DNA of 46,488 nucleotides. It comes from Flavobacteriales bacterium UBA1993 (GTDB lineage: Bacteria > Bacteroidota > Bacteroidia > Flavobacteriales_G > Salibacteraceae). Positions 1 to 7,879 of this stretch are shown here, piece by piece; the first letter of the stretch is position 1, and each line of letters begins with the position of its first letter. The position numbers were made by a program, and so were the translations under genes. Below the pieces are notes generated by a model. It saw nothing but the letters and a program-made list of their open reading frames with translations. It searched no databases and was not told the DNA's origin. The stretch is taken from NCBI GenBank assembly GCA_002336485.1, contig DDCZ01000073.1, forward strand, positions 1,524-48,011, read 5' to 3'.

Positions 1-35
1 TCCCGTTCACTGTCGCGAAGGTCTTTATCACCAAG

Positions 36-109
36 TGACCCAATCAGGACTCGAACCTGAAACCTGCTGCTTAGAAGGCAGCTGCTCTATCCGGTTGAGC
101 TATTGGGCC
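36..109 (-). tRNA. tRNA-Arg (anticodon TCT)
   Basis: Read on the reverse strand the sequence folds as a full cloverleaf. It has acceptor stem GGCCCAA/TTGGGTC, D stem GCTC/GAGC, anticodon stem GCTGC/GCAGC around loop CTTCTAA, and T stem TCAGG/CCTGA with loop TTCGAGT. The anticodon is TCT (Arg, AGA codons). The CCA end is not encoded. It lies just downstream of tRNA-Pro on the same strand and may share its transcript. Confidence 0.95.
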
Positions 110-120
110 ATTTAAGTAAA

Positions 121-143
121 AGAGGCCTCCATTTGAGGCCTCT
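121..143 (-). terminator. Hairpin between tRNA-Pro and tRNA-Arg
   Basis: A perfect 9-bp inverted repeat, AGAGGCCTC/GAGGCCTCT with a 5-nt loop, is followed on the reverse strand by TTTTACTT. It lies between the two tRNA genes. It could be a weak terminator or a processing signal for a shared precursor; the U-tract is short, so termination is not certain. Confidence 0.5.
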
Positions 144-146
144 AAG

Positions 147-221
147 TCGGGGTGGCAGGATTCGAACCTGCGACCTCCTGCTCCCAAAGCAGGCGCGATA
201 ACCGGGCTACGCTACACCCCG
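147..221 (-). tRNA. tRNA-Pro (anticodon TGG)
   Basis: The reverse-strand cloverleaf has acceptor CGGGGTG/CACCCCG with discriminator A, anticodon loop CTTTGGG and a T loop TTCGAAT. The anticodon TGG reads Pro CCN codons. CCA is not encoded. A run of eight T precedes the 5' end. No promoter box is evident between it and the terminator upstream, so it may depend on read-through. Confidence 0.95.
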
Positions 222-238
222 AAAAAAAAGAACTGCGA

Positions 239-267
239 CAAAAAAAGCCGCCCTTAAAAAGGACGGC
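239..267 (-). terminator. Rho-independent terminator of the lipoprotein gene
   Basis: On the reverse strand a GCCGTCC/GGGCGGC stem (one G-U pair) is followed by a run of T. It sits about 30 nt past the stop codon of the reverse-strand lipoprotein gene. Confidence 0.85.
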
Positions 268-299
268 AAATGTATAATTATTAGGAATAAAAAAACAAT

Positions 300-1127
300 C
301 TAGATATGGCTATTTCTTAGCTCAGCTACAGCGTCGGCTAACGCAGCTACATCCTCGACTTTATACTTCTTTGCGTGCTTCTTAATTGGCATCAAAAGTG
401 GATTCAATGTTTTAAGATCTTCACCTAGTTTAGTCATTTCTGCATTCGACTCAAAGACTCGACATAAGTGCTGAACGCTCTCAATTGAACTTACCATTTC
501 CCAAAAACCGAGCTTTATTTCATTGTCTTTTAGGTCGCCTTTGAGCATTTGGCAACTAACATGAAGGCCTTCAATCCAACCGCCAATGATCATAAATGTG
601 GCGTATTGAGCTCGTTCTTCTGAAAACAACTGATCCTTTGCCTTTAAATATGCCTTAGTAAGCAACACTGACTTATTGATTGTTGAGTCGTCACTTACCA
701 TTTTTGACATTAACTCCTCATCAAATGCTTCTGCAACGCCCAAACTTCCTGCAGCGCCTAATAGGCCTTTCATTCGGTCCATCGCACTTTGGTTCTGGCC
801 AAATGAGGCCGCGAAAATGAGGTCGCTCCCGATTGCACCAATTCCCATGGCCTGCTTCGAACTTCCACTAAAGCTTTTGCTAGGAGAAAGTAAGAAGGAC
901 TCATTAAAAGCGTAGCCTTTTTCATTCATGTGCTGATAAAGCTTCGCAGTAACCTCAATGTTCGTTTTTACAATTCCAAGTTCTTCAAGGTAGCCAGAGG
1001 GCAATGAATCAGCTTTTTCGAAATTGTACTTAGGCGCCGTGCTATGCTCTTCCTCACCACCGCCACAAGAACTAATCAGTAAAACAGAAGCAGATAAAAG
1101 GACTAGGGAAAATTTTGGGTATTTCAT
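300..1127 (-). CDS. Predicted helical lipoprotein of unknown function
   Basis: A 275-residue product. The N-terminus (MKYPKFSLVLL...) is a lipoprotein signal peptide with lipobox LISSC followed by Gly-Gly-Gly-Glu-Glu-Glu, so it is probably anchored in the envelope after lipidation. The rest looks mostly alpha-helical, with a Gly/Ala-rich stretch around residues 95-135. I recognise no catalytic motif or named family. The reading frame stays open to position 1193. The start at 1127 is preferred because it begins the signal peptide and because a very good promoter (1151-1180) lies inside the longer version, so the longer start would not be transcribed. The gene stands alone, followed by its own terminator. 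Confidence 0.8.
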   Translation of the reverse strand: MKYPKFSLVLLSASVLLISSCGGGEEEHSTAPKYNFEKADSLPSGYLEELGIVKTNIEVTAKLYQHMNEKGYAFNESFLLSPSKSFSGSSKQAMGIGAIGSDLIFAASFGQNQSAMDRMKGLLGAAGSLGVAEAFDEELMSKMVSDDSTINKSVLLTKAYLKAKDQLFSEERAQYATFMIIGGWIEGLHVSCQMLKGDLKDNEIKLGFWEMVSSIESVQHLCRVFESNAEMTKLGEDLKTLNPLLMPIKKHAKKYKVEDVAALADAVAELRNSHI

Positions 1128-1150
1128 TTTGTTGTAGGTTTCAATGCCCG

Positions 1151-1180
1151 CAAATCTAAGGCGATACGGCAAACAACCAA
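1151..1180 (-). promoter_or_regulatory. Bacteroidota-type promoter for the lipoprotein gene
   Basis: The reverse strand carries TTG (1178-1180), exactly 19 nt, then TAGATTTG (1151-1158). This matches the Bacteroidota sigma-ABfr consensus (-33 TTG, -7 TAnnTTTG). Transcription should begin about 15-20 nt upstream of the ATG at 1127. Confidence 0.8.
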
Positions 1181-1517
1181 ACGCCAACATCATATTTTGT
1201 TTTGCACCAGCAAAGTTTGATTGAAGTTGATTTGAAATTCTCTGTAGCGGAACATCCCAATTTGGTTCTTTTCAACTCCAAACCAAATCACCTAGCTCTT
1301 CCTTTTCTCCAAGGCCAAGTTGCCTTTGTCCCCGATAAGTAAGCAGGACGCTTTACAAATAAGTAGTTGATTCGGCCGCCTAATCAGATCTATGTCTGAC
1401 CCGGAAAAGTCAATGTATTGGATTGGCGAACGGATATAGTTCCAAACTGGCCGTTTATTAAGTCTACCTTACAACAATTGCTCAAACGTCGACTTAACCA
1501 ATTTTCCCTGAGCGATC
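1181..1517. other. Intergenic stretch with no recognised feature
   Basis: No reading frame with a plausible start, RNA gene or repeat could be recognised here. The stretch presumably includes the promoter of the CsbD-like gene that follows, but no clear TAnnTTTG box was found. Confidence 0.5.
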
Positions 1518-1739
1518 ATGATAATTATGAATAGATTAAATGATAGTCAAGAGTATGATTCAGTTTCATGGTATACGAAGATCGGAAGGCTCAAACGCGC
1601 TTATGAATCGCTAACGGATTTAGACCTTAATTATACCCAAGGACAGAAGGAAAGTATGATAGAAGCTCTTATGGCCAAGTTGAGCATCAGTAAAAAGGAA
1701 ATTGTTGCCGTTATGGATAAGGTTCGACCACTTCGTTGA
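1518..1739 (+). CDS. CsbD-like small stress protein
   Basis: A 73-residue soluble protein. The central segment (Lys-Arg-Ala-Tyr-Glu-Ser-Leu-Thr-Asp-Leu-Asp-Leu, then a helix containing GQKESMIEALMAKLSISKKE) follows the layout of CsbD family proteins: W..K.G+LK..Y..LTD.DL....G....L...L....SK+E. CsbD proteins are induced by general stress in other bacteria; their molecular role is not known. The match is to the pattern, not a computed alignment. Two in-frame ATGs at 1518 and 1527 are both possible. The gene stands alone between a lipoprotein gene and tRNA-Ser. Confidence 0.55.
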   Translation: MIIMNRLNDSQEYDSVSWYTKIGRLKRAYESLTDLDLNYTQGQKESMIEALMAKLSISKKEIVAVMDKVRPLR

Positions 1740-1885
1740 TATGAACTTGATTCTTGGTTAATCTATTTCATGATTGAGGTAAAACGCGTATCGGATTGAA
1801 TGATGCTGGTGTGAGCCAGTAAGTTCATTTTAAACTCTGATCGCCACCGGTATTAGGGCTGGGGAGTGATTGTCTCCCTGCCAAA

Positions 1886-1920
1886 CAAAAAAAAATCCCA
1901 AGCAATAAATGCTTGGGATT
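1886..1920 (-). terminator. Terminator after tRNA-Ser
   Basis: On the reverse strand the stem ATCCCAAGCA/TGCTTGGGAT (10 bp, 5-nt loop) is followed by nine T. It begins about 8 nt past the 3' end of tRNA-Ser. Confidence 0.9.
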
Positions 1921-1927
1921 TCGTGTG

Positions 1928-2014
1928 CGGAGAGAGGGGGATTCGAACCCCCGGAACAGTTTCCCGTTCACATGTTTAGCAAACATGCGGTTTAAGCCAC
2001 TCACCCACCTCTCC
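1928..2014 (-). tRNA. tRNA-Ser (anticodon GCT)
   Basis: An 87-nt class II tRNA on the reverse strand, with a long variable arm typical of serine tRNAs. The anticodon stem CATGT.../...ACATG encloses GCT, reading AGC/AGT. The acceptor is GGAGAGG paired with TCTCTCC, discriminator G. CCA is not encoded. It has its own terminator. Confidence 0.95.
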
Positions 2015-2035
2015 TAGTTTGTGATAAACTGGCCG

Positions 2036-2043
2036 CAAAAGTA
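2036..2043 (-). promoter_or_regulatory. -7 box for tRNA-Ser
   Basis: The reverse strand reads TACTTTTG, matching TAnnTTTG, 22 nt upstream of the tRNA 5' end. No good -33 TTG was found at the expected spacing. Confidence 0.55.
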
Positions 2044-2067
2044 AAAGAATACCAAAATGAGAATAGA

Positions 2068-2493
2068 TTATTTCTTGCGTTCTATCGTAACTTTATTCCC
2101 ATCCATTTGAATCGTCCATGATTCAGATGGAAATATTTTTTTCGCGTAACGCAAATACACGCGTGTGCGCTTCGTTACAACATTGGCATCCTGCTTATCG
2201 CTAATAGGTTCTCCGGCAAATTGGAAGCCATGGATGTTTGGGTTTTTAAGGAAGAAATCTTGAATGATTGCTTCAATTGTAGCCATCACTGAAAATATTT
2301 CACCCCGATTTACCAGGACGTATTCTTCACCGCCAAATTCTTCGTTTAGGACACCAAAAACAATATTCACAAATAATATATCGGATTGCTTCCTTCCAAA
2401 ACGAACCTCGTATTTTATTCCTTTTGGGGTGGTGAAATAATAGACTCCTGCAGAGGGAATGGCAGGGGCGATGAAAGGGCAACTGTCTAGCAC
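2068..2493 (-). CDS. Conserved hypothetical protein, start uncertain
   Basis: About 141 residues from a GTG at 2493 (GAGG lies 2 nt before it). The frame stays open to an ATG at 2574, but that start would overlap the divergent TerB/DnaJ gene and its promoter, so the shorter form is preferred. The core pattern is a beta-rich start (GVYYFTTPKGIKYEVRFGR), then an aromatic/Gly strand with FGGEEYVLVNRG, then an amphipathic helix MATIEAIIQDFFLKNPNIHG. I have an impression of similar small proteins in phages and marine bacteria but cannot name a family. It is not obviously part of an operon. Confidence 0.55.
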   Translation of the reverse strand: MLDSCPFIAPAIPSAGVYYFTTPKGIKYEVRFGRKQSDILFVNIVFGVLNEEFGGEEYVLVNRGEIFSVMATIEAIIQDFFLKNPNIHGFQFAGEPISDKQDANVVTKRTRVYLRYAKKIFPSESWTIQMDGNKVTIERKK

Positions 2494-2522
2494 TGCCTCA
2501 AACTTAGACAAGTTTATTGAAT

Positions 2523-2530
2523 TAACTTTG
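2523..2530 (+). promoter_or_regulatory. -7 box for the TerB/DnaJ gene
   Basis: TAACTTTG matches TAnnTTTG and ends 9 nt before the ATG at 2540, implying a very short leader. It supports 2540 rather than 2459 as the start. Confidence 0.5.
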
Positions 2531-2539
2531 CAACTTTTT

Positions 2540-3268
2540 ATGGCAGCAAAAGTGGGTAAGTGGTTTGCGGGCACCTTAGGTTGGGTTTTAGGTGGTCCTA
2601 TTGGAGGCTTGATTGGATTCGGGATTGGCTATTTGTGGGACAATGCCACACTCGAAGGTGAGGTTTCGGGGCAGCAAGGCGCGGGTCAATTTAGGACTAC
2701 AGGAAGAGGTGATTTTGGAGTAAGTCTTATGGTATTATCTGCAGCAATGATGAAGGCAGATAATAGAGTGCTTAAATCTGAATTGGCATATGTTAAATCA
2801 TTCCTCAATCAGCAATATGGGCAGCAGGCATCCACTGAAATGCTCCAGGTTTTAAAGGATCTACTAACCAAGGATATTCCAGTGGCGCAGGTGTGTGCTC
2901 AAATAAAGTCCTATATGACGCATCCTCAACGCTTGCAGCTTGTACATTTTTTGGCAGGAATTGCAAATGCAGATGGGGAAATTCATGAATTAGAATGGAA
3001 ACTATTAAAGTCAATTTCGAGACTATTAAATGTCAGTGAAAAAGACTTGGAATCGCTGTCGGCAATGTATCAGGTCGATAATGATCGGTATTATCGCATT
3101 TTAGAAATTGAAACTGGAGCAACGCAAGACCAAATTAAATCGGCATATCGTAGAATGGCGAAAAAATATCATCCAGATAAACTAGGTGATATTGGCGAAG
3201 AAGCTCGGAATGCCGCGGTTGATAAGTTCACACAGGTTCAAGAAGCATATGATAAATTAAGTAAATAA
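2540..3268 (+). CDS. TerB-like / J-domain co-chaperone (DjlA-like)
   Basis: A 242-residue protein in three parts. Residues 1-35 are a Gly-rich hydrophobic segment (GWVLGGPIGGLIGFGIG) that could insert into the membrane. Residues about 55-170 resemble the helical TerB/DjlA domain (FLAGIANADGEIHELEW with acidic metal-site-like residues). A C-terminal J domain, about residues 178-240, has the hallmark HPD in KKYHPDKLGD. J domains stimulate DnaK ATPase. The arrangement (membrane segment, TerB, J domain at the C-terminus) is that of DjlA, which recruits DnaK to the inner membrane. The start at 2540 is chosen over an earlier in-frame ATG (2459) because of the promoter box and the membrane segment. 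The FKBP gene follows after 6 nt. Confidence 0.85.
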   Translation: MAAKVGKWFAGTLGWVLGGPIGGLIGFGIGYLWDNATLEGEVSGQQGAGQFRTTGRGDFGVSLMVLSAAMMKADNRVLKSELAYVKSFLNQQYGQQASTEMLQVLKDLLTKDIPVAQVCAQIKSYMTHPQRLQLVHFLAGIANADGEIHELEWKLLKSISRLLNVSEKDLESLSAMYQVDNDRYYRILEIETGATQDQIKSAYRRMAKKYHPDKLGDIGEEARNAAVDKFTQVQEAYDKLSK

Positions 3269-3274
3269 TAGAAA

Positions 3275-4057
3275 ATGAAACGATTAGGAATGTTGGCGCT
3301 TGCATTAAGTTTTAGCGCAATATCAGTGGCACAAAAGCCAACAAGTGTAAAACAGGAAGAAATAATTCAAGGCCAAAAGGAATTGAATGCCAAGTTGGAC
3401 GAGATGATCAGTCTTCAAAACGAAGTTCAGTCCTTGTACGGTAGCAGTATGGATATGAATAATGAGGTTACGAAATTGAGTTACGCCTACGGCCAGTCAA
3501 TTGGTGAGAATATGAAATCTCAAGGCATTAATAATATCGACTTCTTTGGTTTGAACAAAGGTTTGTTAGATGCATTTACGAATGCACAAAACCCAAAGAT
3601 GACACCCGAACAATCGCAGCAGTTTCTTAATGAATACATCGGTCAATTGATGGCGGTAAAGGCGGAGCAGGCTAAAGAGGCTGGTCGCAAATGGCTTGCG
3701 ACAAATGCGCAACGCTCAGAGATCAAGGTGACGGAAAGCGGTTTGCAGTATGAAGTATTAAAAGAAGGAGCTGGATCAAAGCCCGTTGCAAACAGCGAGG
3801 TTACCGTCCACTACCATGGTACGTTAACATCAGGCGAAGTTTTTGACAGTTCTGTGGACAGAGGTCAGCCGGCAACATTTGGTCTTGGTCAAGTGATCAA
3901 GGGTTGGACGGAAGGACTTCAGTTAATGAATGTTGGAAGTAAGTACAAGTTCTATATTCCAAGTGAGCTTGGATACGGTGAACGTTCTCCAGGAGGCGCG
4001 ATTGGCCCGAACGAGGTGCTAGTTTTTGAAGTAGAGTTATTGAAGCTCGGTAAGTAG
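3275..4057 (+). CDS. FKBP-type peptidyl-prolyl cis-trans isomerase (FkpA/Mip-like), exported
   Basis: A 260-residue protein with a signal peptide (MKRLGMLALALSFSAISVAQ). Residues about 60-145 form the helical dimerisation domain of FkpA/Mip proteins (SYAYGQSIGENMKSQGI... FLNEYIGQLMAVKAEQAKE). The C-terminal FKBP fold (about 150-260) carries VTVHYHGTLTSGEVFDSS, GQVIKGWTEGLQLM and the terminal FEVELLKL strand, with the active-site Tyr, Phe-Asp, Val-Ile and Trp in place. It should speed proline isomerisation during folding of periplasmic and outer-membrane proteins. It follows the TerB/DnaJ gene by 6 nt, so the two are probably co-transcribed, ending at a shared bidirectional terminator. Confidence 0.9.
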   Translation: MKRLGMLALALSFSAISVAQKPTSVKQEEIIQGQKELNAKLDEMISLQNEVQSLYGSSMDMNNEVTKLSYAYGQSIGENMKSQGINNIDFFGLNKGLLDAFTNAQNPKMTPEQSQQFLNEYIGQLMAVKAEQAKEAGRKWLATNAQRSEIKVTESGLQYEVLKEGAGSKPVANSEVTVHYHGTLTSGEVFDSSVDRGQPATFGLGQVIKGWTEGLQLMNVGSKYKFYIPSELGYGERSPGGAIGPNEVLVFEVELLKLGK

Positions 4058-4072
4058 ATAAAAACAATAGAG

Positions 4073-4108
4073 CAAAAAAAAGGGCCGGATATCCAGCCCT
4101 TTTTTTTG
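4073..4108. terminator. Bidirectional terminator between convergent genes
   Basis: AAAAAAAAGGGC...GCCCTTTTTTTT forms an A-stem-U hairpin with an internal CCGGATATCC. It lies between the stop codons of the convergent FKBP and oxoamine synthase genes and can serve both. Confidence 0.85.
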
Positions 4109-4125
4109 CTTCAGCTTTTTATGTG

Positions 4126-5370
4126 TTAGGCATAGACAATCTTATCCTTGGCATAAAGACCTTGGGCTAGCTTATCCTTTACCTTGTTGAATATCTCAAT
4201 GGTATATCGAACGTCTTCTTCTGTGTGAACGGATGTAGGTATTACCCTTAACATGATAGTGTCCTTTGGAACTACTGGGTATATTACCATGGAACAAAAT
4301 ATGCCGTGGTTTTCTCGTAGGTCAAGAATAACATTGGCCGCTTCAAATGGGCCTCCCGATAAGAAGACAGGTGTTACACAAGAATTTGTTCTACCCAAGT
4401 TAAAACCATTCTCGCGAAGGTTCGATTGAAGCAGATTCGTAATCTTCCAAAGATTATCCTTCAGTTCTGGTCTTGTTCGCATTAGTTCCAACCGCTTTAG
4501 TGCTCCTATAACAAGAGGCATCGGTAGTGACTTCGCGAAAATTTGAGAGCGTGTATTATACCTTAAATAGTCTATGATTTTTTCCTCGGAAGAGATAAAG
4601 GCCCCAATTGTAGCGAAAGCCTTTGCGAAGGTTCCAAAGTAAACGTCAATGCCGTCCATGCAACCCTGCTCTTCGCCTGTTCCAGCTCCCGTAGCGCCGA
4701 GGGTCCCGATTCCGTGAGCGTCATCAACAAAAAGTCTGAAATCAAATTCGCTTTTAAGATCTACGATCTCTTTTAGTTTTCCTTGATCTCCCGCCATTCC
4801 GAAAACACCTTCTGTAATTACCAGAATACCTCCGTTTGTGTTTTCGACCAGTTTACCAGCTCTTGTGAGCTGTGTGCGTAGGCTTTCAATATCGTTGTGC
4901 TGATAGACAAAGCGTTTTCCAACATGCATACGCATACCATCCATAATGCAGGCATGTGATTCACTATCATAAACGATCACGTCATTTCTGTCTACAAGCG
5001 CATCAACTGCTGATGCCATCCCTTGATATCCGAAGTTTAAAAGAATAGTGTCTTCCTTATCAACAAACGAGCTTAGTTCAGATTCGAGTTGCTCATGGTA
5101 GATGGAGTTTCCGGACATCATTCTAGCGCCCATTGGATAAGCGAGACCCCAGTCTTTAGCGGCTTGCGCGTCGGCCTCTCGAACCTCTGGGTGATTTCCA
5201 AGGCCCAAATAATTGTTTAAACTCCAAACTAAAACGTCCTTTCCTCGAAACTGCATTCGGTTGGAAATTGGTCCTTCTAGTTTTGGGAAAAAGAAATAAC
5301 CATGTCCCACACTGCTGTACTGTCCGAGTGGGCCCTTATTCTCCCTGATTTTGTCAAAAATGTCCTTCAT
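4126..5370 (-). CDS. Alpha-oxoamine synthase, probably serine palmitoyltransferase
   Basis: A 414-residue PLP enzyme of fold type I. Visible motifs are the substrate-entry strand NNYLGLGNHP (51-60), the cofactor-stacking His in DSESHACIMDG (about 139), FVDDAHGIGTLG (214-225, Asp and His contacting PLP) and the Schiff-base Lys about 250 in YFGTFAKAFATIGAF. The family joins an acyl-CoA to an amino acid with loss of CO2 (BioF, Kbl, HemA, Spt). Kbl and BioF usually have GTLGKA/GKALG near the lysine, whereas GTF(A/S)K(A/S)FA is the serine palmitoyltransferase style. With the Bacteroidota background this points to sphingolipid synthesis. No biotin or threonine pathway neighbour is present. Kbl-like activity remains possible. 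Confidence 0.75.
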   Translation of the reverse strand: MKDIFDKIRENKGPLGQYSSVGHGYFFFPKLEGPISNRMQFRGKDVLVWSLNNYLGLGNHPEVREADAQAAKDWGLAYPMGARMMSGNSIYHEQLESELSSFVDKEDTILLNFGYQGMASAVDALVDRNDVIVYDSESHACIMDGMRMHVGKRFVYQHNDIESLRTQLTRAGKLVENTNGGILVITEGVFGMAGDQGKLKEIVDLKSEFDFRLFVDDAHGIGTLGATGAGTGEEQGCMDGIDVYFGTFAKAFATIGAFISSEEKIIDYLRYNTRSQIFAKSLPMPLVIGALKRLELMRTRPELKDNLWKITNLLQSNLRENGFNLGRTNSCVTPVFLSGGPFEAANVILDLRENHGIFCSMVIYPVVPKDTIMLRVIPTSVHTEEDVRYTIEIFNKVKDKLAQGLYAKDKIVYA

Positions 5371-5402
5371 ATACTTGCGTCTTTGTTTGCAGGTTGTAGT
5401 TG

Positions 5403-5410
5403 CAAAGTTA
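5403..5410 (-). promoter_or_regulatory. -7 box for the oxoamine synthase gene
   Basis: The reverse strand reads TAACTTTG (TAnnTTTG), 32 nt upstream of the ATG at 5370. No clear -33 TTG at 17-23 nt. Confidence 0.55.
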
Positions 5411-5488
5411 GTATTAACTCAATTTCGAAGGGCGATTTATCAATCATGTACTAAGCATTTATTAACACCGTTACATGCATATTCAGAT

Positions 5489-5496
5489 TAGATTTG
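5489..5496 (+). promoter_or_regulatory. -7 box of the bamD operon
   Basis: TAGATTTG matches TAnnTTTG and ends 8 nt before the ATG at 5505, giving an almost leaderless transcript. It argues against the earlier in-frame ATG at 5475. Confidence 0.5.
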
Positions 5497-5504
5497 CGCC
5501 CTTT

Positions 5505-6311
5505 ATGAATTGGAGAACGATTGTATCATTAACCCTGGTGGTTGGCACCCTGTATTCGTGTACGGAATACCGTAAGGTGCTGAAGAGTCAAGACATGCAG
5601 TGGAAGTATGATATGGCGCTTGAATACATGAAGTCTGAAAAGTTCACCAAAGCTTATCCGCTTTTGGATGAGCTGTATATAATGTATCGAGGTACCGAAA
5701 AAGGTGAAAAAATCGCTTATAAGTTAGCGTCTTGTGAGTTCGGAATGAAGGACTATATCCTAGCAGGTCATAGATATGGCCAATTCTTCAAAAACTATCC
5801 TGGTTCGGATAAGCGTGAACGCGCTCAATTCATGTCCGCATTTTGTAATTACAAGGTCTCGCCGAAGCCTTCATTGGACCAAACGGAAACATATAAGGCG
5901 GTAAGATCATTCCAGCTATTCGCTATTCAACATCCTGAAAGTCCATTAATTGATAGTTGTAACTTACTCCTTGATGAACTGCGATATAAAATAGAATTGA
6001 AAGAGTATCGGGCATCTAAACTCTACTATAAGCGAGAGACATACAGAGCAGCAACTGTGTCTTTAAAGAATTTCAATGATCGATACCCGAATAGTAGATA
6101 TAAAGAAGAAACCTGGTTCTTGTGGTTCAAATCCTCGTACCTCTTAGCGAAGAATAGCGTCACAGAGAAAAAAGTTGAGCGGATTGAATCTGCTATTAAA
6201 GCATACACTACCTTTGCCGACCGCTTTCCGGAGAGTAAATACATGAAAGAAGCGGTGTCTTTGGATCAAGACTTGAACAAAACATTGGAACTGGAATTAA
6301 ACCAAACGTGA
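5505..6311 (+). CDS. bamD: Outer membrane assembly lipoprotein BamD (YfiO)
   Basis: A 268-residue lipoprotein with signal peptide and lipobox TLYSC. After the Cys it reads TEYRKVLKSQDMQWKYDMAL, then repeated helical pairs of TPR type (GHRYGQFFKNYPGSDKRERA, FNDRYPNSRYKEE, FADRFPESKYMKEA), each with the F...YP.S.Y pattern typical of BamD. BamD is the essential lipoprotein of the BAM complex that inserts beta-barrels in the outer membrane. It is the first gene of a tight operon with rpoZ (1-nt gap), coaBC and DUF4835, an arrangement common in Flavobacteriia. A start at 5475 adds ten residues ahead of the signal peptide and is less likely. Confidence 0.93.
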   Translation: MNWRTIVSLTLVVGTLYSCTEYRKVLKSQDMQWKYDMALEYMKSEKFTKAYPLLDELYIMYRGTEKGEKIAYKLASCEFGMKDYILAGHRYGQFFKNYPGSDKRERAQFMSAFCNYKVSPKPSLDQTETYKAVRSFQLFAIQHPESPLIDSCNLLLDELRYKIELKEYRASKLYYKRETYRAATVSLKNFNDRYPNSRYKEETWFLWFKSSYLLAKNSVTEKKVERIESAIKAYTTFADRFPESKYMKEAVSLDQDLNKTLELELNQT

Positions 6312-6312
6312 T

Positions 6313-6672
6313 ATGGATACGCTAAAAAACTACCAAAAACTCGAAGCTCCTTCAAGCATTATAACACGAGATGTTTCAACGCTGGAAGAGAATTGTACAA
6401 ATGTGTACGAAGCAATTTCGATCATTGCTAAGCGCTCAAATCAAGTTGGAACTGCCCTTAAGCAGGAATTAGATCAAAAGCTACAGGAATTCGCATCGGT
6501 TACAGATAGTCTAGAAGAGATTTTTGAAAACAGAGAGCAAATCGAAATTTCAAAAATGTATGAGCGGATGCCGAAACCTTCGGCACTTGCAATGGAAGAG
6601 TTTCTTGCAGGGAAAGTATATTTCAGATTACCCGAAGAGGTAATAGAGACCGAGCCTTCAAAAGAAGCCTAA
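6313..6672 (+). CDS. rpoZ: RNA polymerase omega / Rpb6-like subunit
   Basis: A 119-residue protein. The segment YEAISIIAKRSNQVGTALKQELDQKL (about 32-57) is the omega/Rpb6 core helix pair, in which R..N.(I/V)....K..L is the usual signature. Bacteroidota omega proteins are diverged, typically about 110 residues, and found directly after bamD, as here. The subunit latches the beta' C-terminus and assists polymerase assembly. The tail after about residue 80 (acidic, Pro/Glu-rich) is probably disordered. Confidence 0.85.
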   Translation: MDTLKNYQKLEAPSSIITRDVSTLEENCTNVYEAISIIAKRSNQVGTALKQELDQKLQEFASVTDSLEEIFENREQIEISKMYERMPKPSALAMEEFLAGKVYFRLPEEVIETEPSKEA

Positions 6673-6682
6673 TCTCATCCCT

Positions 6683-7879
6683 GTGTTAAGGGGAAAGCGA
6701 ATACTTCTTGGGATCTCGGGTAGCATAGCTGCCTACAAATCAATCATACTCGTTCGCGAACTCGTCAAAGAAGGAGCTGAGGTGCAGGTTATTTGCACGA
6801 AAGCTGCACTTGATTTTGTAACTCCAATTACACTAGCTACGCTCTCAAAACGTCCTGTATTTTCTGAATTCATTAAAAGTCGCGAGAGTGGTGAATGGAC
6901 GAATCATGTCGCGCTAGGGAAATGGGCCGATCTCCTCATTATAGCTCCGATGTCCGCAAATACTTTAAGCAAACTTGTTTCTGGGAATTGTGACAATCTG
7001 CTAATCGCCACTTATTTAAGTGCTGATTGTCCGATATATGTCGCTCCTGCAATGGATTTGGACATGTATAAGCATTGGACGACAACAAGGAACCTAAACC
7101 TGTTACAAGAACGTTCCGTCAATGTAATTGAGAGCGAGGACGGTGAGCTTGCAAGTGGCCTGGTTGGTAAAGGTCGCATGGCTGAGCCCGAAACACTGCT
7201 CTCTACGATCAAAAGACACTTTGAAGTTGATTCAAGAATTGCTGGAAAGCATTTGATTGTTACTGCTGGGCCAACTTTTGAAAAGATTGATCCAGTTCGA
7301 TTTATTGGAAACTATAGCTCAGGTAAAATGGGATTCGCTATCGCTGAAATCGCAGAACAGTATGGTGCAGTGGTGACACTCATTACTGGTCCCACAAGTC
7401 TTTCGCTTAATTCAGATTCTATTAATCGGATAGATATTGAATCGGCCGAAGAAATGTTTGAAGCGGTCAAAAAAGAATACGATAATTGCGACGCGGTGAT
7501 TATGTCTGCAGCTGTTGCCGACTATCGACCTAAGGTTCGTTATTCTTCGAAGCTTAAAAAGGCGGATAGGGCAATCGATGCCATAGAATTGGAGGATACT
7601 CAGGATATTCTAAAGTGGCTTGGTTCGAATAAGAATCAACAGAAACTGATTGGGTTTGCGCTCGAGACAGACAATGAACTGGCTAACGCCCAAAAGAAGC
7701 TAGAGAATAAAAACCTCGACATGCTCGTTATGAATTCGCTTAACGATAAAGGTGCTGGATTTGGAACGGACACAAACAAGGTTACTTTTATCTTTCCCGA
7801 GTCAAATGTTACACACGAACTAAAAAGCAAAAAGGAAGTTGCTAAGGATATTATTGATGCGCTTGAAACTATTATTTAG
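6683..7879 (+). CDS. coaBC: Bifunctional phosphopantothenoylcysteine decarboxylase / synthetase
   Basis: A 398-residue two-domain enzyme of coenzyme A synthesis. The N-terminal flavoprotein CoaC has GISGSIAAYKS (FMN site, 10-20), the catalytic His in TNHVALGKWAD (about 75), APMSANTLSK and VAPAMDLDMYKH. The last has Asp where the E. coli enzyme has Asn (AMN); I believe this is usual in the Bacteroidota. The C-terminal CoaB synthetase starts near residue 187 with LIVTAGPTFEKIDPVRFI, then NYSSGKMG and AAVADYRP. It joins cysteine to phosphopantothenate using CTP, then decarboxylates the product. The start is GTG at 6683, 10 nt after rpoZ. The end overlaps the DUF4835 gene by 23 nt. Confidence 0.92.
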   Translation: MLRGKRILLGISGSIAAYKSIILVRELVKEGAEVQVICTKAALDFVTPITLATLSKRPVFSEFIKSRESGEWTNHVALGKWADLLIIAPMSANTLSKLVSGNCDNLLIATYLSADCPIYVAPAMDLDMYKHWTTTRNLNLLQERSVNVIESEDGELASGLVGKGRMAEPETLLSTIKRHFEVDSRIAGKHLIVTAGPTFEKIDPVRFIGNYSSGKMGFAIAEIAEQYGAVVTLITGPTSLSLNSDSINRIDIESAEEMFEAVKKEYDNCDAVIMSAAVADYRPKVRYSSKLKKADRAIDAIELEDTQDILKWLGSNKNQQKLIGFALETDNELANAQKKLENKNLDMLVMNSLNDKGAGFGTDTNKVTFIFPESNVTHELKSKKEVAKDIIDALETII

